A stretch of DNA of 5,664 nucleotides from CAKRJP01 sp963589425 (GCA_963589425.1 CAVAKZ010000073.1:1-5664); one strand, 5' to 3'; positions 1 to 5,138 are shown, numbered from the stretch's first letter. Notes: generated by a model from the sequence alone, not told the origin. Made by a program: numbers and translations.

Positions 1-1106
1 GGGAAACAAACGCCACCTTTCAGAGCATTCTCAGCAGTAACCTTCATATCGTTTTTAGCGCCCTTATTAACCAAAGGCTGCATATAATTATTCATACGAG
101 AATTTAATTCAAAATATATCTGAACAAACTCTGGATTCACATTTTCACGAGGCTTGTATACTGCATATAAAGTTGAAACAATTCCCGATTTTCCTTTATT
201 TGTCTTGATTATTCCATACGGATTCGTGCTCAGTGGAGACTTTGTATAAACAACATCTCCTGTATCAACCACTCCATAATTAGCAACAGAAGCTCCTGCA
301 AAAGAACGTCCTTGAAATTCTATTTGATTAACTATTCCATAATCACCTGATACTGATAATACATCTTCCTTCCCATAGTGATTATCTCTATTCTTTGTAG
401 TTGAAACATCGAGATATTCATTCAACTTACGCTGTTCCCAATCTTCAGTAAATCCAGAAAATCTGATTTCTGGAACCGACTGACCATTTTGCGGAAACAT
501 CTTTTGAAGCATATATTTCTTCAAAGTTTTCGTCTCTTCGCACTTTCGCTGGTGAAGAGTGATGAGGTTGTCGAGGTTTTCAAAATATTCACCAACCTTA
601 GTTTGTTCCTCGATCTCTGGCAAGCTAATCGGTGTTTCTGATAATTGTGTAATTGTATAATGAGCAATCGTTCCAACATGGGAAATACTACTCAGATAGT
701 TTCTAAATGTTGGTGAGAAAAAATACTCATATAGAAAATATGAATGAAATCTTCCTTGATTTTTTATCCAAAGTAAATCTGCATCTTTTGTATAAAGAGG
801 GTCATTACTAGGCACAATATAAGGATTTCCAACAGAACCACCACCTGTAACAAGTACATCGCCCTCTTCCAATTTTCCTGATGCACTCGATAGCTTTTCA
901 TACAATTCTTCTGAGATAAATGCTTTTTCGTTCTGAGTCCCATTTATCGCTGCCATGACATCACTGGATCTAAAAAATGGAACACCCGAATCAGTCCATT
1001 CACCTTTATGAACACGTGATGCTGATTTGAGTTCTGTGATATCCCCCAACTTACGCTGTTCCCAATCTTCGGTGTACCCATTAAATCTAATCTTAGGTTT
1101 TCCCAT
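1..1106 (-). CDS. hsdS: Type I restriction-modification specificity subunit HsdS (3' end outside window)
   Basis: Specificity subunit of a type I R-M system; it selects the bipartite DNA target and joins HsdM to form the methyltransferase. The frame is open from ATG at 1106 to the window edge, giving 368 residues without a stop; full-length HsdS proteins are commonly around 400, so a short C-terminal piece is missing. The layout is classic: a WEQRKL box at residues 15-20, a first target-recognition domain to about 162, a central conserved helix region (PEIEEQ...LDNLITLHQRK...MLQKMFP, about 163-210), a second WEQRKL box at 223-228, and a second recognition domain to the edge. The start follows the hsdM stop by 3 nt, with a GGAGGG Shine-Dalgarno (1114-1119) inside the end of hsdM, so translation is probably coupled. 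The two boxes are encoded by an exact DNA repeat (see repeat entry). The target sequence cannot be read from the protein. Confidence 0.93.
   Translation of the reverse strand, partial: MGKPKIRFNGYTEDWEQRKLGDITELKSASRVHKGEWTDSGVPFFRSSDVMAAINGTQNEKAFISEELYEKLSSASGKLEEGDVLVTGGGSVGNPYIVPSNDPLYTKDADLLWIKNQGRFHSYFLYEYFFSPTFRNYLSSISHVGTIAHYTITQLSETPISLPEIEEQTKVGEYFENLDNLITLHQRKCEETKTLKKYMLQKMFPQNGQSVPEIRFSGFTEDWEQRKLNEYLDVSTTKNRDNHYGKEDVLSVSGDYGIVNQIEFQGRSFAGASVANYGVVDTGDVVYTKSPLSTNPYGIIKTNKGKSGIVSTLYAVYKPRENVNPEFVQIYFELNSRMNNYMQPLVNKGAKNDMKVTAENALKGGVCF
423..446. repeat. Intragenic direct repeat in hsdS, copy at second recognition domain
   Basis: Exact 24-bp match to 1047-1070. The offset is 624 bp (208 codons), so both copies are in the same frame and encode the TEDWEQRKL box that opens each target-recognition domain. 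Flanking bases (about 447-467 versus 1071-1091) are similar but not identical, which suggests the box is both conserved and recently homogenised. Confidence 0.95.
1047..1070. repeat. Intragenic direct repeat in hsdS, copy at first recognition domain
   Basis: Exact 24-bp partner of 423-446, near the 5' end of hsdS. Recombination between the two copies would delete the first recognition domain in frame; recombination with another hsdS copy would swap domains. Confidence 0.95.
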
Positions 1107-1109
1107 CGC

Positions 1110-2708
1110 CTAGCCCTCCATCTTTCCAATCAATTCATTTAATGATGTCATGATGTTGGCATCCGATGATGTGAGATCCTTCAGAAGATCCACAAAATCA
1201 CCCTGTACCTTGCTCAGTTCTTCGTCTGTTTTCTTCATATCGGTTAAGAGTGCGCCCAAGTCAACTTCTTCCTCTTTCTCAAAGTTATCAACATATCTTG
1301 GAATATTCAGGTTGAAGTCGTTCTTTTCAATATCCTCAAAACTTGCCAGGTAAGCTTCTTTATCCACCGTTTCTCTCTTGGTATAAAGTTCCAGCACTTC
1401 ATCAATATGAGCATCTGTCATAGCATTCTGCTTCTTGCCCTTTTCAAACTTCTTAGAAGCATCGATAAATAATACATCTCGGCCATCTCTATGCTTTTTC
1501 AGCACGATGATGCAGGTCGGAATAGACGTATTATAGAAAAGGTTTGCCGGCAATCCGATGACTGCATAGATGTTACCGGAACGAAGCAGTTTTCCTCTGA
1601 TCTTTCCTTCCGCAGCTCCACGGAAAAGCACTCCATGAGGAAGGACAATAGCCATTGTTCCATTATTCTTCAGGTGATAGAGTCCATGTAGCAAGAAAGC
1701 ATAATCAGCCTTGGATTTCGGTGCCAGGACACCATAATCGCTGAAACGTTCATCCTGTAAGAATCCCGCTGCCGCACTCCATTTTGCAGAATAAGGCGGA
1801 TTCATCAGAACCATGTTAAAGTCTGTCTCTTCGTCTGTCGGCCAGTCTCCATCCAAAGTATCGCCATTGCGAAGTTTCTGGTTCTCAGCCACAATACCAT
1901 GAAGGAACATATTCATTCTTGCCAGATTGTAGGTAGAAGTGTTCAGCTCCTGTCCATAATATTTAATATAATTAGGCTCTGCCGCATATTTTTTTACATT
2001 TAAGAGCAGAGATCCGGAACCCATGCAAGGATCATATACCAGCAAGCCCTTCTTATCTTCCTGACCGGCAATGGCAATCTTTGTCAGGATTTTTGATACA
2101 GCCTGTGGTGTATAGAATTCTCCGGCCTTCTTACCGGTCTCCGATGCAAACTGACCAATCAAATATTCATAAGCATTTCCCAGAATCTCTGCATCTGAAT
2201 TCAGAAGGTCTGCCTTGTCAATTTCTTTGATCAGGTTGGCGATAGTATCGCTCTGCTTCTGATCACCGGCTCCCAAACGATTGGAATAGAGATCAATATC
2301 CGTAAACAGATCTGCAAAGATAGGATCACTCTGCTCAATGTCGTTGAATCCCTTCTGCAGCTTTTCTCTGTCGAAGGCATTATTCTTTGCCGCCTCTGCA
2401 AAGGCTGTATAGGTGAGATCTGGTTCAATGACATAATGGCATTCATCTTTGATCTGCTCCTTTAATTCCTCTGCACTTTCATCTTCCAGGGCCTCTTTAT
2501 AAGCTTCCAGAGCCTCTGTCAATTTGCCTGGCTTCTCATCATAGAGAAGGTCATATACCTTGATCAAAAATGAATCTGAAAGGTATTTGTAGAATACGAT
2601 TCCAAGCAAGTAATCCTTATACTCGTTGGCATCCATCTTAGAACGAAGAATATCCGCTCCGCTCCATAATACGCTAATTAAATCTTTGCTGTTTTCTTGT
2701 TCCGCCAT
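1110..2708 (-). CDS. hsdM: Type I restriction-modification DNA methyltransferase subunit HsdM
   Basis: Modification subunit of a type I R-M system, an N6-adenine methyltransferase using S-adenosylmethionine; two copies act with one HsdS, and with HsdR for restriction. The 532-aa length is normal for the family. The N-terminal HsdM_N helical region covers about residues 8-150 (LWSGADILRSKMDANEYKDY). The catalytic domain shows GEFYTP at 196-201, the SAM-binding motif I DPCMGSG at 226-232, and the catalytic NPPY at 303-306, the form expected for N6-adenine enzymes. All key residues are present, so it should be active. ATG at 2708 is preceded by GGAGGAG (2718-2724) at 9-nt spacing. hsdS follows 3 nt after the TAG stop. 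No hsdR is seen on either side within the window. No clear promoter is visible in the upstream gap, so transcription may come from the DUF3990 operon or from a weak promoter in the structured leader. Confidence 0.97.
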   Translation of the reverse strand: MAEQENSKDLISVLWSGADILRSKMDANEYKDYLLGIVFYKYLSDSFLIKVYDLLYDEKPGKLTEALEAYKEALEDESAEELKEQIKDECHYVIEPDLTYTAFAEAAKNNAFDREKLQKGFNDIEQSDPIFADLFTDIDLYSNRLGAGDQKQSDTIANLIKEIDKADLLNSDAEILGNAYEYLIGQFASETGKKAGEFYTPQAVSKILTKIAIAGQEDKKGLLVYDPCMGSGSLLLNVKKYAAEPNYIKYYGQELNTSTYNLARMNMFLHGIVAENQKLRNGDTLDGDWPTDEETDFNMVLMNPPYSAKWSAAAGFLQDERFSDYGVLAPKSKADYAFLLHGLYHLKNNGTMAIVLPHGVLFRGAAEGKIRGKLLRSGNIYAVIGLPANLFYNTSIPTCIIVLKKHRDGRDVLFIDASKKFEKGKKQNAMTDAHIDEVLELYTKRETVDKEAYLASFEDIEKNDFNLNIPRYVDNFEKEEEVDLGALLTDMKKTDEELSKVQGDFVDLLKDLTSSDANIMTSLNELIGKMEG

Positions 2709-2826
2709 CTCTTACTTCTCCTCCACATTTTTTTATAGCCGCCTCATACCGACTTACATTTTCTCTTTTAAGTTCAAAGTGTTTTAAGAGCAAGTTTCGC
2801 CTTGGCTGCCAATAATCCATTTTCAT
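2674..2826 (-). CDS. Possible small ORF (50 aa) running into hsdM
   Basis: An open frame begins at ATG 2826 (MKMDYWQPRRNLLLKHF...) and ends with TAG at 2674, overlapping the first 35 bases of hsdM in another frame. The predicted peptide is basic and helix-like in the middle (LLLKHFELKRENVSRYEAAIKK). Its ATG overlaps, as ATGA, the stop of a 10-codon frame that starts at 2855 (MRQVAGCDDP), which has an AGGA 6 nt upstream; the arrangement would fit a leader-coupled small gene. Against this, it has no Shine-Dalgarno of its own, its 5' part lies inside a strong predicted hairpin, and the GGAGGAG that serves hsdM lies within it. No family is recognised. It may be a by-product of the structured repeat described separately. 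Confidence 0.25.
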   Translation of the reverse strand: MKMDYWQPRRNLLLKHFELKRENVSRYEAAIKKCGGEVRDGGTRKQQRFN

Positions 2827-2917
2827 GGATCATCGCATCCGGCAACTTGTCTCATTTTCAATCCTGTTTGATTGGTTTGAAGTCACGGACTTCTCACAGT
2901 CTTTGCCCTAGGCAAAG
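2788..2917 (-). ncRNA. Candidate structured leader RNA or palindromic intergenic repeat upstream of hsdM
   Basis: On the minus strand this stretch has, in order, CTTTGCC-TAG-GGCAAAG (2917-2901), GAAGTC-CGT-GACTTC (2893-2879), CAATC-AAACAG-GATTG (2874-2859), then a long-range stem. The stem pairs 2853-2841 with 2801-2788: GAG, CAAGTT and GCC pair with GGC, AACTTG and CTC, 12 base pairs broken only by small bulges. It encloses a perfect hairpin ATCCAT-GAAA-ATGGAT (2830-2815) with a GNRA-type tetraloop. So many ordered perfect stems in 130 bp ending 79 nt before hsdM is unlikely by chance. It does not match the core of any riboswitch I can recall. It could be a cis-regulatory leader for hsdM or a dispersed palindromic repeat; sequence alone does not decide. 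Confidence 0.4.
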
Positions 2918-2960
2918 GAAGTTAAAATATCATTTGTTTTCGATAGTCCATTTTGCAAAA

Positions 2961-2988
2961 GATAATCTCTTATCAGAGAATAATTATC
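2961..2988 (-). terminator. Weak hairpin after the DUF3990 operon, possible terminator
   Basis: Arms GATAA and TTATC enclose TCTCT-TATC-AGAGA, with a 4-nt bulge on one side. On the minus strand the stem is followed by only TTTTG, a weak U-tract, so termination would be partial. This would permit some read-through from the DUF3990 operon into hsdM. Confidence 0.35.
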
Positions 2989-3016
2989 TGCCTTTTTTCT
3001 TCTTTTAGCCCGACCG

Positions 3017-3055
3017 TTCGCTTGTTTTGTTCGCTTGCTTTGTTCGCTTGTTCTC
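3017..3055. repeat. Three tandem 13-bp repeats
   Basis: Three consecutive 13-bp units: TTCGCTTGTTTTG (3017-3029), TTCGCTTGCTTTG (3030-3042) and TTCGCTTGTTCTC (3043-3055). The first two differ at one base and the third diverges only at its end. The array lies 5 bp beyond the stop codon of the acidic protein gene. It may be a slippage-prone minisatellite; 13 is not a multiple of 3, so a change in unit number would shift any frame crossing it. Confidence 0.85.
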
Positions 3056-3060
3056 TTCCC

Positions 3061-3531
3061 TCAGAATCCGCCATCCTGATAAGCTCTTGCTATCACATAG
3101 GACGGTTCATAGAAGGCACTGCAATTGTAATTATCGATGGTCTCGCAAATCGGATCATTATATACCCGAAGAATTCCATCCACATAATCTTCCTTAGAAG
3201 ATAAAGTATCCACAATCAGTCGCTGATAGACCGCTCCCATATCCAATTCTGTAGGAATGATCTCTGCAAGTTCCGGGTCCACATCAGTAATATCAAAATC
3301 ACCTTTTTCCAAAGCATAATCCGTGATCCAGTCACTGGCTACCTTTAGGGGATTTTCACAATGCAGGGCCTGGGCACAGCTCAGTAGATGCCTAAACCCT
3401 TCTGCACCAATGGCGTTAACCACATATTTATTATGCTGTTTTAACTGTCTGGCTACCCTTTCTATCATGTAGCAGGTAAAATAGAGATCATCAATGGTAA
3501 TCTCTTCCTCTGGAAAATAGATATTTTTCAT
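3061..3531 (-). CDS. Acidic protein of unknown family, partner of the DUF3990 gene
   Basis: A 156-aa protein with no signal peptide or membrane segment, so cytoplasmic. I do not recognise a named domain. By my count it has about 28 Asp/Glu and 12 Lys/Arg, giving a net charge near -16. The N-terminal half looks helical (TIDDLYFTCYMIERVARQL); the C-terminal half is rich in Asp and aromatic residues (SKEDYVDGILRVYNDP, NCSAFYEPSYVIARAY). Its ATG overlaps the DUF3990 stop as ATGA (3528-3531), implying translational coupling and a close functional link. Strong acidity, tight coupling and position beside an ART-like protein suggest an antitoxin or inhibitor that masks a basic or nucleotide-binding surface; this is inference. 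It could equally be an accessory enzyme subunit. Beyond its TGA the same frame stays open for 50 codons (see findings). Confidence 0.85.
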   Translation of the reverse strand: MKNIYFPEEEITIDDLYFTCYMIERVARQLKQHNKYVVNAIGAEGFRHLLSCAQALHCENPLKVASDWITDYALEKGDFDITDVDPELAEIIPTELDMGAVYQRLIVDTLSSKEDYVDGILRVYNDPICETIDNYNCSAFYEPSYVIARAYQDGGF

Positions 3532-3989
3532 AGGGTTTCACTCCCTTCAAAAGTTAATGTTTTAAGAGCCTCCTGACTGCAAAATACAATCTGATGAGTC
3601 GGATAATTAAACTTTACCAACTCCCAGAAAGCCGCTCTGGAAATTCTGCCGGACATAAATCCTTCCACAAAATTCCAAATCTGATCATCTGCCATAGGCC
3701 CTTCCACGATATCGTAGCTATGCTCTATACCGCGTCTGCAGGATACAACAAAATCCAGCCATTCTTCAGTCATTTCCGGAAAGATAAGAACCTTCAAGTT
3801 CTCATTTATTCTATATTGGTATCGATTAATCACCGTTGCCCCACGCCTGGTCATAGCCCAGCGCTTAGCCTGTTTTTTATAAGAGGTACAATAAAATCCA
3901 TATCCAAAATCCTTGTAGAATCCATTTTGCAGAATACGAGGGCTGGCTACTTCCACGTTACTACCGTGATATAAAAGCTTTTGTTCCAT
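3528..3989 (-). CDS. DUF3990 protein, predicted ADP-ribosyltransferase-like
   Basis: A 153-aa cytoplasmic protein matching the DUF3990 family pattern. Visible blocks are LYHGS at residues 6-10, DFGYGFYCT at 27-35 followed by QAKRWA at 40-45, SYDIVEGPMADD at 91-102, and HQIVFCSQEAL at 132-142. The family has been placed in the ADP-ribosyltransferase superfamily by comparative analysis. On that model His8 and Tyr33 would bind NAD and the third active-site position would fall in the HQIVF strand; these residue assignments are my inference. The target is unknown (protein, nucleic acid or small molecule). ATG 3989 has AAGGAG (3999-4004) at 9-nt spacing, overlapping the stop of the upstream XRE gene; 13 nt separate the two. 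The context, XRE regulator upstream and acidic protein overlapping downstream, resembles toxin-antitoxin loci such as RES-Xre, where an ART-like toxin is paired with an XRE protein. It appears intact. Confidence 0.87.
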   Translation of the reverse strand: MEQKLLYHGSNVEVASPRILQNGFYKDFGYGFYCTSYKKQAKRWAMTRRGATVINRYQYRINENLKVLIFPEMTEEWLDFVVSCRRGIEHSYDIVEGPMADDQIWNFVEGFMSGRISRAAFWELVKFNYPTHQIVFCSQEALKTLTFEGSETL

Positions 3990-4002
3990 ACTCTGACTCT
4001 CC

Positions 4003-4377
4003 TTATTTTTTATCTATTTCTTCTTTCAATACATCAATCAATTTTTGCCATGTCTCATTGCCCAAATTGTTATCCCTTGCCATACGCAGAGCTACTCTGA
4101 CTTTGTCGTTTTTCATAATATATTCCGACAAATCCAGAGATACTGTATTTTCTTTTTCTCCGGCTGCCAGATCATACATATCATCTTTTTCTTCTTCGGA
4201 TAATTCTAAAACCTCAGCTATAGCTTCTAGCTTTTCTTTGTCCGGCGGATACCGGTGTCCTTTTTCAATGTCACTCATATAAGCCGGTGCAATTGACAGC
4301 ATGGAGGCAAGTCCTCTTAGGGTAATGCTTTTTTCTTTTCGTTTTTTTTCTATAAATTTTCCAAAATTCCCAGTCAT
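4003..4377 (-). CDS. XRE-family helix-turn-helix regulator
   Basis: A 124-aa DNA-binding protein. An XRE/Cro-type HTH domain spans about residues 4-63 (ITLRGLASMLSIAPAYMSDIEKGHRYPP, with the recognition helix around APAYMSDIEKG). A short acidic linker and a helical C-terminal part (DLSEYIMKNDKVRVALRMARD, about 82-102) follow and may mediate dimerisation or contact with a partner. ATG 4377 is chosen because AAAGGGA lies 5 nt before it. An upstream in-frame GTG at 4410 would add 11 residues (VCVKQNRKGKT) outside the HTH fold and lacks a good RBS. It is the first gene of a three-gene operon with DUF3990 and the acidic protein, and probably represses its own promoter; dyads sit at and near that promoter. 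An A8 run in codons 9-12 is a potential slippage site. It could be an antitoxin as in RES-Xre pairs, or only a regulator. Confidence 0.93.
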   Translation of the reverse strand: MTGNFGKFIEKKRKEKSITLRGLASMLSIAPAYMSDIEKGHRYPPDKEKLEAIAEVLELSEEEKDDMYDLAAGEKENTVSLDLSEYIMKNDKVRVALRMARDNNLGNETWQKLIDVLKEEIDKK

Positions 4378-4382
4378 AGTTT

Positions 4383-4389
4383 TCCCTTT
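4383..4389 (-). promoter_or_regulatory. Ribosome binding site deciding the XRE start
   Basis: AAAGGGA lies 5 nt upstream of the ATG at 4377. No comparable motif precedes the alternative GTG at 4410, so the shorter protein is preferred. Confidence 0.65.
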
Positions 4390-4428
4390 TCTGTTTTGTT
4401 TCACACACACGTTCGCATTTCTGCTTAC

Positions 4429-4457
4429 ATTATAGTTCTCTACAAGAAATTGGTCAA
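4429..4457 (-). promoter_or_regulatory. Sigma-A promoter of the XRE-DUF3990 operon
   Basis: The -35 box TTGACC (4457-4452) and a perfect -10 box TATAAT (4434-4429) are separated by exactly 17 bp. Transcription should start near 4422, giving a leader of about 45 nt before the XRE ATG. The spacer holds a small dyad, TTCT-CTACA-AGAA (4436-4448), well placed for a repressor to block RNA polymerase. Confidence 0.85.
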
Positions 4458-4461
4458 TTCT

Positions 4462-4473
4462 ATTTTCGAAAAT
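4462..4473. promoter_or_regulatory. Perfect 12-bp palindrome next to the -35 box, possible operator
   Basis: ATTTTCGAAAAT is a perfect palindrome ending 5 bp upstream of the -35 hexamer. Its size and position suit an XRE dimer operator or a curved UP-like element. No binding consensus is known for this regulator. Confidence 0.4.
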
Positions 4474-4510
4474 GACTGCTTAAAATAGCATTCATTCGGT
4501 GGTAGAATTA

Positions 4511-4558
4511 ACCGACTTAAAATACTGTATTTCACCCGATTTCAAATACTGTATTTCA
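4511..4558. repeat. Two tandem 24-bp repeats, each with a perfect 13-bp dyad
   Basis: Units 4511-4534 and 4535-4558 agree at 21 of 24 positions. Each contains AAATACTGTATTT (4520-4532 and 4544-4556), a perfect dyad around a central base, so the dyad centres are 24 bp apart. They lie between the xis terminator and the XRE promoter, about 100-130 bp upstream of the expected transcription start. They look like paired protein-binding sites or a remnant of an attachment region; no matching gene lies on the plus strand. Confidence 0.8.
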
Positions 4559-4593
4559 AAGAAGGGCACGACCTTCACCGTCGTGCCCTTCTT
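4559..4593 (-). terminator. Strong hairpin, bidirectional Rho-independent terminator after xis
   Basis: The 14-bp arms AAGAAGGGCACGAC and GTCGTGCCCTTCTT are perfectly complementary around a 7-nt loop. On the minus strand the stem ends in CTTCTTTGAAA, a short T-rich tail, so it should end xis transcription and insulate the XRE promoter. The plus-strand tail (CTTCTTGCTT) is also T-rich. Confidence 0.85.
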
Positions 4594-4645
4594 GCTTAGC
4601 TGCATTTTATAAATTTGATATTTCATTTAATTCTTAAAACTTACT

Positions 4646-4873
4646 TCAAATCACCGTCTGTTGGTCCAGCCACTTGGCAAACAGCTCCTTTTTAATCATA
4701 ATCCTTCTCCCGCTGTAAAGGTACCACTTAGCTCCTTCATGATTCTCGATGATTTCATACATCTTTTTTGAACCGATATGAAAGTAAGAGGCCGCCTCAT
4801 CTACTGTTAGCATATATTTGTCATAAAATGCCAGGGTTTTATCTTTCTTGGGTGTTGTTATATTTCTTGCCAT
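4646..4873 (-). CDS. xis: Tn916-type excisionase
   Basis: A 75-aa winged-helix protein of the Tn916 Xis family, the directionality factor that bends DNA at element ends and favours excision by the cognate tyrosine integrase. Helix-turn-helix residues lie at about 20-44 (YMLTVDEAASYFHIGSKKMYEII) and the wing at about 50-70, with GRRIMIKKELFAKWLD. This closely follows Tn916 Xis (YTLTIEEASKYFRIG and GNRIQIKRKQF from memory), with a slightly longer N-terminus. ATG 4873 has AAAGGA (4881-4886) at 7-nt spacing. Unusually, no integrase follows: a terminator and the XRE operon come next, while an integrase remnant lies upstream. In Tn916 the order is xis then int. The gene is intact, so it may be an orphan acting on another element in trans, or simply the last intact piece of a decayed one. 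Confidence 0.92.
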   Translation of the reverse strand: MARNITTPKKDKTLAFYDKYMLTVDEAASYFHIGSKKMYEIIENHEGAKWYLYSGRRIMIKKELFAKWLDQQTVI

Positions 4874-5073
4874 AACAGATTCCTTTCTCTTTCAGCTTTC
4901 TGTGCAGTAAACTCCTACCTATGTGCTTCTCACTGCCTTTTGCTGTATTTCATTCTTTATTGGTAATCTGTATGTGCTGTGCCCTTATTTTCGTCTTTAC
5001 TGGTGGCACGTAGGTGGCAAAACTCATTTCATTTCTCGGTATTTTCACGCCTTTTCCCGCATTTTAAGGTTCG
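4874..5073. other. Non-coding junction between integrase remnant and xis
   Basis: Both strands are stop-rich apart from short overlapping frames without ribosome binding sites or recognisable products. It holds the 11-bp-phased GGTGGCA repeats and the xis RBS. No convincing promoter for xis is visible. A former attachment site could lie here but cannot be placed without an unoccupied homologue. Confidence 0.5.
5002..5019. repeat. Direct repeats GGTGGCA at 11-bp period, candidate integrase arm sites
   Basis: GGTGGCA occurs at 5002-5008 and 5013-5019, 11 bp apart, so both copies face the same side of the helix. A third GTGGCA lies at 5087-5092 inside the nearby hairpin. Tn916-type integrases bind short direct repeats near the element end through their N-terminal domain. 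The sequence differs from the Tn916 sites I recall, so the role is inferred from position and phasing only. Confidence 0.4.
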
Positions 5074-5104
5074 GTACTTTTCTGCCGTGGCAGATGAAAA
5101 GTAC
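5074..5104 (-). terminator. Hairpin just beyond the integrase remnant
   Basis: GTACTTTT and CTGC (5074-5085) pair with GCAG (5090-5093) and AAAAGTAC (5097-5104) around a 4-nt loop, with a 3-nt bulge. It begins 5 nt after a TGA (5110) that ends the shifted frame of the integrase remnant, the place for a terminator of the ancestral gene. It lacks a strong U-tract on the minus strand; the plus-strand tail (TTTAATCATTTATTTT) is more T-rich, so the active direction is uncertain. It may instead be a recombination site structure. Confidence 0.5.
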
Positions 5105-5138
5105 TTTAATCATTTATTTTCACTCTCTTCTCTAATCC

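Noticed and set aside
944..1129. Minus-strand 61-aa frame across the hsdM/hsdS junction
   Set aside because: It overlaps the well-supported start of hsdS and end of hsdM in another frame, with no recognisable product.
2901..2960. Promoter for hsdM
   Set aside because: TTGCAA and TGGACT occur but no good -10 box follows at 16-18 bp, so no promoter is called.
2802..3008. Plus-strand frame of 68 codons (TTG start) across the gap upstream of hsdM
   Set aside because: It has no ribosome binding site, begins inside the predicted stem-loop and ends in a run of Phe from a T-tract. It is better explained as the back of the structured element.
3017..3055. CRISPR-like array
   Set aside because: The 13-bp units are directly adjacent with no spacers and no cas genes are nearby; it is a simple tandem repeat.
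3594..3974. Plus-strand 126-aa frame opposite the DUF3990 gene
   Set aside because: It lies antisense to a clear family member with an operon context and a good RBS, and its translation resembles nothing known.
4003..4410. Longer XRE protein from GTG at 4410
   Set aside because: The extra residues are not part of the HTH fold and the GTG has no convincing RBS; ATG 4377 does.
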